Below the pieces are notes generated by a model. The model was not told the DNA's origin. It did not search any database and worked only from the letters and a program-made list of their open reading frames with translations. The position numbers were made by a program, and so were the translations under genes. From Alphaproteobacteria bacterium (GTDB lineage Bacteria > Pseudomonadota > Alphaproteobacteria > Puniceispirillales > UBA1172), in NCBI GenBank assembly GCA_023259875.1, contig JALRFL010000011.1, forward strand, positions 1 through 14,251: DNA of 14,251 nucleotides, read 5' to 3'. Every line of letters begins with the position of its first letter. Position 1 is the stretch's first letter. Shown here one piece after another: positions 1 through 7,175 of the stretch.

Positions 1-153
1 TTAGAGTCGTTGGCTTCCCCTCCTTTATGGGTGCAGGCGGTTTTGTGGGGAACAGTAATGATCGTCGCCACATTAAAGACCTTAAGGCCTCTCAAAGCTT
101 TAATGATTGGTTGGCAATTTCGGATACGCGATCCGGAAAAACGCTTTTTTTAG
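1..153 (+). CDS. DUF983 family membrane protein, C-terminal fragment
   Basis: The first reading frame is open from the window edge to a TAG at 151-153 and encodes the last 50 residues of a protein that begins outside the window. The fragment has a PPLW motif (residues 7-10), a hydrophobic membrane segment (about 9-25), then LRPLKALMIGWQFR (28-41). This resembles the end of DUF983 proteins, where a last membrane helix is followed by LRPLKG and a short basic tail. DUF983 genes usually sit between coxC and SURF1 in alphaproteobacterial cytochrome oxidase clusters, and SURF1 starts 14 bases downstream here. The molecular function of the family is not established; a role near oxidase assembly is inferred from context. 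The stop codon lies within the SURF1 ribosome binding site region. The family call rests on a short tail plus gene order, so it is good but not certain. Confidence 0.75.
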   Translation, partial: LESLASPPLWVQAVLWGTVMIVATLKTLRPLKALMIGWQFRIRDPEKRFF

Positions 154-167
154 GAAAGGCCTTTAGG

Positions 168-890
168 ATGGGATTTCGTCCAGCCTTATGGATGACTGTC
201 TTTTCAGTCATTGCCTTGGTTATTCTTGTGTCGCTTGGCAGTTGGCAGCTCCACCGGATGCAGTGGAAGGCAGAGCTTATTGCCGAGTTTGAAGATCGGG
301 CGCATAGCGTGGCCATTCCGGTCACCAATGTGACCTTTGATCAGCCGCCACGTTATCAGCGCGTTTTGGTGAAAGGGGTTTGGCTTCATGAACATGAGGT
401 GCAATTAACCGGCCGCACCTTTGAAGGCACCGCAGGATATCATATCATTACCCCATTGCGGTTAGATGATGACCGTATCCTCCTGATCAATCGCGGCTGG
501 GTGTCTCAAGATTACCGCGAGCCAAGTCAGCGACCAGCAACACTGACCGCTGGCGTGGTTGAGGTAGATGGTATTATCCGTTTGCCAGCGATAAAGGGAT
601 ATTTTGTGCCAGAAAATGATCCAGAAGACGGCGATTGGTTTACCCTTTCTGTTGCGGATATCAGCCAGCACACCGGCCTTGGTGATCGCATTATTAAAAC
701 TTTTACGGTTGATGCTTTGCGTCCTGATGGGCCTTATGTGTTGCCTATTGGCGCAGGGGTGAACATCACGCTTCCGAATAATCATTGGCAATACGCGCTG
801 ACTTGGTATGGGATTGCTATTGGTCTTGTTGGGGTTTATTTCTCATGGCATAGACAAGCAGGGCGATTAGGCCGTAAGGGGAAATCTTAA
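168..890 (+). CDS. SURF1 family cytochrome c oxidase assembly protein
   Basis: SURF1 proteins are inner-membrane factors needed for efficient assembly of haem-copper cytochrome c oxidase. The 240-residue product has the family layout: an N-terminal membrane helix (about residues 7-25) running into LGSWQLHRMQWK, a periplasmic domain with LLINRGWVS, and a second helix led by NNHWQYALTWYGIA near the C-terminus. The frame is open from an ATG at 27, but the first 47 codons there overlap the DUF983 gene in another frame and do not look like SURF1. The ATG at 168 has AGGAAAGG at 152-159, eight bases upstream, places the helix at the N-terminus and gives a normal family length. Its stop overlaps the thrC start (TAATG), so the two are probably translationally coupled. 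The family call is firm; the start is likely. Confidence 0.93.
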   Translation: MGFRPALWMTVFSVIALVILVSLGSWQLHRMQWKAELIAEFEDRAHSVAIPVTNVTFDQPPRYQRVLVKGVWLHEHEVQLTGRTFEGTAGYHIITPLRLDDDRILLINRGWVSQDYREPSQRPATLTAGVVEVDGIIRLPAIKGYFVPENDPEDGDWFTLSVADISQHTGLGDRIIKTFTVDALRPDGPYVLPIGAGVNITLPNNHWQYALTWYGIAIGLVGVYFSWHRQAGRLGRKGKS

Positions 891-2293
891 TGTCAGAAGA
901 CATCCAATATATCAGCACCAGAGGTAAGGATGGCCCCATTAGTTTTGAAACGGCGTTGCTTTCTGGGTTGGCGCGTGATGGTGGACTTTATCTGCCAACG
1001 GCATGGCCGCGTTTTGCCGATGGGGAACTGGCGGCTATGGCCTCCATGCCTTATGCAGAGGTGGCGGCGCATATTATGGCGAAATTCACAGGGCCAGATT
1101 TCGGTTTTGATGACCTGCTGGCGATCAGCCGCGAAGCTTATGCCACATTCTCATCCCCTGAGGTAACGCCGCTTAAGCCGATTAATGATCAGATCAATCT
1201 TTGTGAGCTGTTCTATGGGCCGACCATTGCCTTTAAGGATGTGGCGATGCAGGTCTTATCGCGCCTGTTTGATCAGGCCTTGGCGCGCAAAGGTCAGCGC
1301 GCGGTGATCTTAGGTGCAACAAGTGGCGATACAGGGTCTGCCGCGCTAGAGGCGTTTCGTGACCGCCAGATGGTAGATATCTTTATCCTTTATCCAGATG
1401 GTCGGGTATCGCCTGTTCAGGAACAGCAAATGACCAGCGTCATGGCGGATGGCGCTTATGCGGTGGCGGTAAAGGGTGATTTTGATGATTGTCAGGGCAT
1501 TGTGAAACAGCTTTTTGGCGATTTAGACTTTCGTGACCAGATCGGGTTGTCGGCGATCAATTCGATTAACTGGGCGCGGCTAATGCCGCAAATGGTGTAT
1601 TATGTTACCTCGGCCTTGGCCCTTGGCGGCTTGGAAAAACCAGTGTCGTTTTCTGTCCCAACAGGGAATTTTGGAAATATTTTTGCTGGCTACGCGGTGA
1701 TGAAGATGGGATTACCCGTGCATCGGTTCATTTGCGCATCAAACCGCAATGATATTCTGGCGCGGTTTTTTGACCATGGGGTGATGGAAAGACGAGCTGT
1801 TGAGCCAAGCCTTAGCCCGTCAATGGATATTCAGGTATCAAGCAATTTTGAGCGTTTGATGTTCGAATTGTTAGACCGTGATGGTGATCAAACCCGCGAA
1901 TTGATGAAACGGTTTTCAGACACCGGCCAATTCACTCTAACCCGGGATATGGTCAATGATGATATTCATCTCTTTAGCGGTTTTCGCTGTGATGACGAGG
2001 CGACTTTGGCTGAAATCGCGCGAACATGGAAAGATGATGGGGTTTTAATTGATCCGCATAGTGCCGTGGGTTTAGCCGCCGCGCGCGAAGCGGCGAAAAC
2101 TGACAATCATCAGATTGTGGCTCTGGCCTGTGCGCATCCGGCCAAGTTTCCCGATGCGGTAGAAAAGGCCACAGGCCTGCGTCCAGCATTACCCGATCAT
2201 TTGCAGGACTTGATGCAAAGACCACATCGGAATGTGACGTGTTCTGCCTCAGCCGTTGAGGTGGCAAACCTGATCAACACCAACAAACGATAA
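890..2293 (+). CDS. thrC: threonine synthase
   Basis: Threonine synthase converts O-phosphohomoserine to L-threonine and phosphate using pyridoxal phosphate, the last step of threonine synthesis in the cytoplasm. The 467-residue length fits the longer class of the family. The PLP lysine is K116 in the motif PTIAFKDVAMQ. The phosphate and substrate loop LGATSGDTGSAA is at 141-152 and the glycine-rich PTGNFGNIFAGY at 257-268. The N-terminal segment has the usual RDGGLYLP (29-36). The ATG shares one base with the SURF1 stop, with AAGGGG at 876-881 as ribosome binding site. Its partner kinase thrB is also in the window but about 5 kb away on the other strand, so the two steps are not in one operon. 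Confidence 0.97.
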   Translation: MSEDIQYISTRGKDGPISFETALLSGLARDGGLYLPTAWPRFADGELAAMASMPYAEVAAHIMAKFTGPDFGFDDLLAISREAYATFSSPEVTPLKPINDQINLCELFYGPTIAFKDVAMQVLSRLFDQALARKGQRAVILGATSGDTGSAALEAFRDRQMVDIFILYPDGRVSPVQEQQMTSVMADGAYAVAVKGDFDDCQGIVKQLFGDLDFRDQIGLSAINSINWARLMPQMVYYVTSALALGGLEKPVSFSVPTGNFGNIFAGYAVMKMGLPVHRFICASNRNDILARFFDHGVMERRAVEPSLSPSMDIQVSSNFERLMFELLDRDGDQTRELMKRFSDTGQFTLTRDMVNDDIHLFSGFRCDDEATLAEIARTWKDDGVLIDPHSAVGLAAAREAAKTDNHQIVALACAHPAKFPDAVEKATGLRPALPDHLQDLMQRPHRNVTCSASAVEVANLINTNKR

Positions 2294-2309
2294 GGTCAGG
2301 ACAGCGATC

Positions 2310-3599
2310 ATGACCAGCACCTCATCCGCGCGTGTAACCCAAAGGCCAAGCGGGCTGACCATTGTCAGCACGGAAATGCCCCATGCCAATAGCATTGCTA
2401 TTGGTATTTGGGTTTCCGCCGGCAGTCGGGACGAAACGGATCAAGAACACGGCATTGCCCATATGCTGGAACATATGGCGTTTAAGGGCACACAGCGGCG
2501 TGATGCCGAAACCATTGCGCGTCAGGTTGAGGATATTGGCGGATTTATCAATGCCCATACCAGCCGTGAAGAAACCGCATATTATATCCGTTTATTGCCA
2601 GACCATTTGGACTTTGCCCTAGATTTGCTGGTGGATATTTTAACTAGCTCAACTTTACCTGATACAGAAATTGCCCGTGAAAAGGGAGTGATCATTCAGG
2701 AAATTGGTCAGGCTAACGATACGCCTGATGATATTGTCTTTGATCTGTTTCAAGGGTTATGTTTTCCGGGGCATTCTGCAGGGCGGCCGATTCTGGGAAC
2801 AACAGAGAGTGTGACGGGGTTTGGGCGCGGTGATCTTAGCGGTTTTATGGACCGCTATTATGGCACATCAAATATGATCATTTCTGCGGCTGGACAAATC
2901 CATCATGAGGCGTTGTTGGATCGAGTGGATGCGATTGAATCAAGCTTAACCCGAAAGGTATCTAAGCCTGAACGCATGGCTCCGACTTGGCCTCAGCAGA
3001 TTGGTAAGCGGCAAGAAGTGTTGGTGCGCGATCTGGAACAGACTCATGTGGTGTTTGGCTGGCCTGCGTTTTCATGGAGTGACCCTGATCGCTGGCCATT
3101 GCTGGCCTTATCTATCCTTTATGGCGGCGGTATGTCCTCACGGTTGTTCCAAGAGGTCCGTGAAAAGCGCGGTTTATGTTATAGCGTGTTCTCATTTGGT
3201 CAGATGCTATCGGATCATGGGGTGTTTGGTGTCTATGCCGGAACTGACGCGCATGATGCAAATGAGTTGATTCGTGTGGCTTGTGGCGAATTGGCATCCT
3301 TATCCAAAAACACCCTTGAGGAAGAATTGGCTCGCGCCAAAGCACAGATGCGTTCCAGCCTCTTGATGGGGGGTGAAAGCGTCATGCGCGTGTGTGAAAA
3401 AATGCCTAGGCAGTGGATACAATATGGAGAGCTGAAAGATACCGCCAGCCAATTATCAGCAATTGATGATATTGATGTCGGCGCCATTGAAAAAGTAGCC
3501 AACCGGCTCATCACCGGCGATCCCGTTCTTGCGGCTATCGGTGACAAACGCGCAAAAACCCTGATGACAGCAGACGCCATGGCAGATTTGCTCAAATAG
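2310..3599 (+). CDS. M16 family zinc peptidase (mitochondrial processing peptidase-like)
   Basis: This is a 429-residue member of the M16B peptidases, the bacterial relatives of the mitochondrial processing peptidase beta subunit. The inverted zinc motif is intact: H51, E54 and H55 in HMLEH, with the third metal ligand E131 in IIQEIGQANDTPDD at the expected distance. The second M16 domain carries GGGMSSRLFQEVREKRG (272-288), the conserved inactive-half segment. No signal peptide is evident, suggesting a cytoplasmic enzyme. The natural substrate is unknown for most bacterial members. The gene starts 16 bases after thrC and is preceded by AGGA at about 2298-2301, so it is probably the last gene of the DUF983-SURF1-thrC transcript. 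The thrC-M16 pairing is common in alphaproteobacteria. No terminator can fit before the converging yqgE gene. Confidence 0.93.
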   Translation: MTSTSSARVTQRPSGLTIVSTEMPHANSIAIGIWVSAGSRDETDQEHGIAHMLEHMAFKGTQRRDAETIARQVEDIGGFINAHTSREETAYYIRLLPDHLDFALDLLVDILTSSTLPDTEIAREKGVIIQEIGQANDTPDDIVFDLFQGLCFPGHSAGRPILGTTESVTGFGRGDLSGFMDRYYGTSNMIISAAGQIHHEALLDRVDAIESSLTRKVSKPERMAPTWPQQIGKRQEVLVRDLEQTHVVFGWPAFSWSDPDRWPLLALSILYGGGMSSRLFQEVREKRGLCYSVFSFGQMLSDHGVFGVYAGTDAHDANELIRVACGELASLSKNTLEEELARAKAQMRSSLLMGGESVMRVCEKMPRQWIQYGELKDTASQLSAIDDIDVGAIEKVANRLITGDPVLAAIGDKRAKTLMTADAMADLLK

Positions 3600-3606
3600 C
3601 AGGGGG

Positions 3607-4170
3607 TCAAGCGTGGCCGATGCTAGATGACATATGCTCGGTCGCGATACCTAGCCGCGAATAACAATCCTGCCACTGGTTCCGGTTAAGACAGCTAAAC
3701 ACCAAATCATGCGCATAAGGCATGGTGATCCATGCGTTGCTTTTAAGTTCAGTTTCTAATTGCCCTGCTGCCCAACTGGCGTGGCCAAGCGCGATAATAA
3801 ACTCACTAGGGCCGTAACCATTGGTAATTTCAGAAATGATGCGGATATTCGCGGTCATGGCAACCTCGTTGCTGACCATGACGGTTTCGGGCAGAACATG
3901 ATCACTGGAATGTAGCACCATGCCTCTGGATGGTTCGACAGGGCCGCCGTAATGAACCGGAGTATCCCCCCCGAATCGCGGCGTCCCTGTGCCGAGTTGT
4001 TTTGATAATTCATCCAAATCCATCCCATCAGCTTTCTGATTGATGATCAGGCCCATGGCGGACTTATCGTCATGTTGGCAAATTAAAATGACCGTATTCG
4101 CAAATCTGGGGTCATCCATTTGCGGCGATGCAATCAATAATTGGCCTAATAATGTGTGTCGTGTGCTCAT
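3607..4170 (-). CDS. yqgE: YqgE/AlgH family protein (UPF0301)
   Basis: The 187-residue product matches the UPF0301 (DUF179) family, soluble cytoplasmic proteins with no settled biochemical function. Family landmarks in order: GQLLIASPQMDDPRF (9-23), AMGLIIN (38-44), VHYGGPVEPSRGMVLH (72-87), and GHASWAAGQLETELKSNAW (129-147), where the family usually has GYAGW. The C-terminus is slightly extended. The first in-frame ATG after an upstream TAG is the only plausible start. Oddly, its purine-rich AGAAGG touches the ATG with no spacer. The gene converges with the M16 peptidase with 7 bases between stop codons, and diverges from the DsbD-like gene across 93 bases. Confidence 0.92.
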   Translation of the reverse strand: MSTRHTLLGQLLIASPQMDDPRFANTVILICQHDDKSAMGLIINQKADGMDLDELSKQLGTGTPRFGGDTPVHYGGPVEPSRGMVLHSSDHVLPETVMVSNEVAMTANIRIISEITNGYGPSEFIIALGHASWAAGQLETELKSNAWITMPYAHDLVFSCLNRNQWQDCYSRLGIATEHMSSSIGHA

Positions 4171-4263
4171 CCTTCTGAAATGCTAGCGACAAATCGTGCA
4201 CTTGACCAGATGTTTCCTGTCAGGCCATGGTATTTCTCATATCAAAGATAAGGAAAAAAACGC
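4171..4263. promoter_or_regulatory. divergent intergenic region between yqgE and the DsbD-like gene
   Basis: These 93 bases must carry the start signals for yqgE (leftwards) and the DsbD-like gene (rightwards), since both genes point away from it. A TTGACC at 4202-4207 could be a rightward -35 box, but no good -10 box lies 15-19 bases downstream; the best is CATGGT at 4226-4231. No convincing leftward promoter was seen. TAAGGA at 4249-4254 is the ribosome binding site of the rightward gene. The promoter role is inferred from gene orientation, not from clear boxes. Confidence 0.4.
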
Positions 4264-6222
4264 ATGAGGCCTAAAAGCAAGATCATACCGCTTGGTTGGC
4301 TGATAAGGATATCTGCCCTTTTCTTTGTCATATCAGGCGTTTCTCTGGCACGGGCAGATACCGGCCCATGGCAAGGCACGGACGAGGTTCAGTTAAGGCT
4401 GATTTCTAACACAGCTCATTATGATGGGGCTTCTCGTCTTAAAGCTGGACTTCAAGTGAAATTGGCAGAGGGATGGAAGATTTATTGGCGCAGCCCCGGT
4501 GACGCAGGGTTACCGCCAGTGCTTGATTTTTCGGCCAGCGCCGCCGTTACACACCATGAAATGCGCTTTCCTGCTCCAGAACGCTTCACCCTCTTTGGGC
4601 TTGATACCTTTGGTTATGGCAAAGAGGTGGTGTTTCCGCTCACCCTGACCCTTGATAAGAAGGCGATACCATCATCCGCAACGGATATCACCTTGGCGGC
4701 GGCATTTACCGGTTTGGTTTGTGCTGATTTATGTATTCCCGTTGATGAGGTGCTAACCCTGCAAATTCCAGCCGGGATAGCATCCCCGTCTCAGCACGCA
4801 TTTGCGATAGCTAAAGCAGAAGCCTCAGTGCCATCCACAGGCACAAGCAACGGCTATCACATTACCACAGCCCAAATCGCCTCAGATCAGCTTAATGTCA
4901 CGATTGCTGACCGTTCAGGGGCAATTTTTACCATGCGCGAAGGGGATATCCTGATTGAAACCGGCGCGGTGGGGTTAGGATTTCAAGCTCCAGAATTTGG
5001 ACAAGGCACGGCAAGCATTTCGGTCACTGGTGGTGACGCAGCAACCTTAATCGGTCGCCAAGCCGTGATCACGGTCATTCACCCTGATTTTATGTTTGAA
5101 CAAACGGTAACAATTAGCAAAGGCACGGCAGTAACCGTGATGCGCAAAGGTTTGGTATCTATCCTTCTGATCGCCTTTCTTGGGGGATTGATCCTGAATA
5201 TCATGCCATGTGTTCTGCCAGTGATTTCTATTAAACTGGCTGGCGCGCTTGGGCATGGTAAGGCCGCGTTGCCGCAAATCAGACGATCTTTTTTGCTGTC
5301 GGCTAGTGGAATCGTTCTCTCATTTCTGTTGTTGGGGGCGATCCTTTTGTTGATGCGCCAGACAGGGGCGGCAATTGGCTGGGGGGTGCAGTTTCAGAAT
5401 CCCTATTTTCTCGGCTTTATGGCGTTGTTGATGGTGGGGTTTGCCTTAATGATGATAGGTGTCATTAACTTGCCTGTGCCTAGATTGGCTCAGCGTCTGT
5501 CTCGGCGGCGCGATCACGGCGATGCCGCCTTATCTCAAAGTGGCTGGAATGATCTGGCTTCTGGTGCGATGGCAACCCTGCTTGCTACCCCTTGTTCTGC
5601 CCCATTTGTCGGCACGGCGGTGGCGTTTGCCTTTACCGCTCCCCCTATGGTTATGATGGCGGTGTTTCTGGTCATGGCCTTAGGCTTAGCCTCGCCATGG
5701 TTGTTGGTGGCGGCGGTTCCGCGGCTGGCGGCCTATCTTCCACGGCCGGGGAAATGGCTGATCTGGGTGCGGCGGATATTGGCCTTGGGGCTTTTGTTAA
5801 CGGCGGCTTGGTTGGGTTTTGTTCTTATGTCAGTGGTTTCTGGTGATAGGGTGTTGTCATCTGGAGACTGGCAAAAATGGCAACCGGGGTTAGCTGAAAG
5901 CCTAGCCTCTGATGGTCAAATTGTTCTGGTTGATGTCACGGCGGATTGGTGTTTGACCTGTAAGGCCAATCAGATTTTTGTCTTAGAAGCCCAAAGCGTT
6001 CAACAGCTCTTAAGCCAAGAAAAGGTTGTTCTCTTACAGGCGGATTGGACACGGCCTGATGATCAAATTTTGAACTATCTGAACAGTTTTGGGCGATATG
6101 GTATTCCCTTTAACGCCATTTATGGCCCGGGGCTGGAAAGCCCATTGGTTCTGCCCGAACTGTTATCAGCAAGCGCGTTAACGGATGCTATTGAAATGGC
6201 GATCACGCGCCCTAGTTACTGA
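4264..6222 (+). CDS. DsbD/ScsB-type thiol:disulfide interchange membrane protein
   Basis: Proteins of this family carry electrons from cytoplasmic thioredoxin across the inner membrane to periplasmic thiol proteins. The 652-residue product has an N-terminal signal sequence (hydrophobic about 10-29, AxA-like site near ARA, 29-31). A periplasmic beta-rich domain (about 35-285) has the cysteine pair CADLC (C153, C157). The multi-helix DsbD membrane domain (about 296-522) has C316 in MPCVLPV and C444 in ATPCSAP. A C-terminal thioredoxin-like domain has C563 and C566 in DWCLTCK, plus a probable cis-proline at GIPF (613-616). Exactly six cysteines are present, all in redox positions. The large N-terminal domain resembles ScsB-type proteins more than E. 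coli DsbD. TAAGGA lies nine bases before the ATG. The peroxiredoxin gene follows closely and is probably co-transcribed. Confidence 0.92.
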   Translation: MRPKSKIIPLGWLIRISALFFVISGVSLARADTGPWQGTDEVQLRLISNTAHYDGASRLKAGLQVKLAEGWKIYWRSPGDAGLPPVLDFSASAAVTHHEMRFPAPERFTLFGLDTFGYGKEVVFPLTLTLDKKAIPSSATDITLAAAFTGLVCADLCIPVDEVLTLQIPAGIASPSQHAFAIAKAEASVPSTGTSNGYHITTAQIASDQLNVTIADRSGAIFTMREGDILIETGAVGLGFQAPEFGQGTASISVTGGDAATLIGRQAVITVIHPDFMFEQTVTISKGTAVTVMRKGLVSILLIAFLGGLILNIMPCVLPVISIKLAGALGHGKAALPQIRRSFLLSASGIVLSFLLLGAILLLMRQTGAAIGWGVQFQNPYFLGFMALLMVGFALMMIGVINLPVPRLAQRLSRRRDHGDAALSQSGWNDLASGAMATLLATPCSAPFVGTAVAFAFTAPPMVMMAVFLVMALGLASPWLLVAAVPRLAAYLPRPGKWLIWVRRILALGLLLTAAWLGFVLMSVVSGDRVLSSGDWQKWQPGLAESLASDGQIVLVDVTADWCLTCKANQIFVLEAQSVQQLLSQEKVVLLQADWTRPDDQILNYLNSFGRYGIPFNAIYGPGLESPLVLPELLSASALTDAIEMAITRPSY

Positions 6223-6246
6223 ATATCAATACCTATGGAGACGACC

Positions 6247-6729
6247 ATGACTATTGCCGTCGGTGACCACCTTCCTGATGATTTGCTGCATTTAAAAGTG
6301 AATATTTCAATTACTGAGACCAGCCTTGCGGCGTGGGCGGCTGGGCGCAAGGTGATACTCTTGACCGTGCCTGGGGCATTTACGCCAACCTGTTCAGAAA
6401 AACATTTGCCGGGCTATATTACCCTTGCGGATGACTTCAAGGCAAAGGGCATTGATGCGATTGGTTGCCTTTCTGTTAATGATGCTCATGTCATGGCGGC
6501 ATGGGGGGCGCAGGTTGGGGCGACAGGCAAAGTGGATATGCTGGCCGATGCCCAAGGATTGGCCGCGCGCGCCATGGGTATTGATGTGGTCACAACCCCA
6601 GTGTTAGGGAAAAATCGGGCAGGGCGTACGGCGTTAGTTGCAGAAAACGGCGTCGTCAAACAGCTTTATATCGAAGAGCCAGCGGCGTTTTCGGTGTCTG
6701 CCGCTGAATATGTCATGGATCGGCTTTAA
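6247..6729 (+). CDS. Prx5-like peroxiredoxin (AhpC/TSA, redoxin family)
   Basis: This thiol peroxidase reduces peroxides through a peroxidatic cysteine; relatives are typically reduced by glutathione or glutaredoxin. The 160-residue protein has the active-site motif VPGAFTPTCSEKHLPGY with the peroxidatic cysteine at residue 49. It also has the family segment DAIGCLSVNDAHVMAAWG, with a second cysteine at 74, and VKQLYIEEPAAFSVSAAEYV near the end. There is no signal peptide and no fused glutaredoxin domain, so it should be cytoplasmic. An earlier in-frame ATG at 6235 exists, but GGAG at 6237-6240 lies six bases before the ATG at 6247, and family members begin with MTI-VGD-LP, so the later start is preferred. 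It begins 24 bases after the DsbD-like gene. Its stop overlaps the rnhA stop by 4 bases on the opposite strand. Confidence 0.93.
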   Translation: MTIAVGDHLPDDLLHLKVNISITETSLAAWAAGRKVILLTVPGAFTPTCSEKHLPGYITLADDFKAKGIDAIGCLSVNDAHVMAAWGAQVGATGKVDMLADAQGLAARAMGIDVVTTPVLGKNRAGRTALVAENGVVKQLYIEEPAAFSVSAAEYVMDRL

Positions 6730-7175
6730 ACGCCGCGTGGCAGGCGTTCCGCCTCTTTTCGTGCCAACGCATCACAGCGTTCGTTCATGGGGTGTCCAGA
6801 ATGGCCTTTCACCCATTCCCAGCTAATGTCATATGATTGGGTGAGGTCATCTAGCTTTTGCCATAAATCTTGATTGGCAACCGGTTTCTTGTTGGCGGTC
6901 TTCCAGCCATTTTTACGCCATCCATGTATCCATTTGGTGATGCCATCACGCAGATATATGCTATCAGAAACCAATCTGATCGGCACGGGACGCTTGACCG
7001 CCTCAAGCGCTTTTATCGCCGCCATTAACTCCATGCGGTTATTGGTGGTATCGGCCTCGCCTCCAGACAGTTCTTTTTCCTGATTTTGCCAAACAAGGAT
7101 AGCACCCCATCCGCCTCGGCCGGGATTTCCAAGACACGCGCCATCGGTATAAATCTCAAGCGCGGGTTGATTCAT
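6726..7175 (-). CDS. rnhA: ribonuclease HI
   Basis: RNase HI cuts the RNA strand of RNA-DNA hybrids, removing primers and R-loops. The 149-residue length is typical. The catalytic set is complete and offset by one from E. coli: D11 in YTDGACLGNPG, E49 in NNRMELMAA, D71 in VSDSIYL, H125 in VKGHSGHP and D135 in NERCDALAR. The basic handle region (about 80-97) with W82, W86 and W91 is present. D71 is in an SDS context rather than the commoner TDS, a mild change. The start codon overlaps the thrB stop (ATGA) and has no clear ribosome binding site, so translation is probably coupled to thrB. It is the last gene of the ispH-thrB-rnhA operon and overlaps the peroxiredoxin gene tail to tail. Confidence 0.97.
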   Translation of the reverse strand: MNQPALEIYTDGACLGNPGRGGWGAILVWQNQEKELSGGEADTTNNRMELMAAIKALEAVKRPVPIRLVSDSIYLRDGITKWIHGWRKNGWKTANKKPVANQDLWQKLDDLTQSYDISWEWVKGHSGHPMNERCDALARKEAERLPRGV

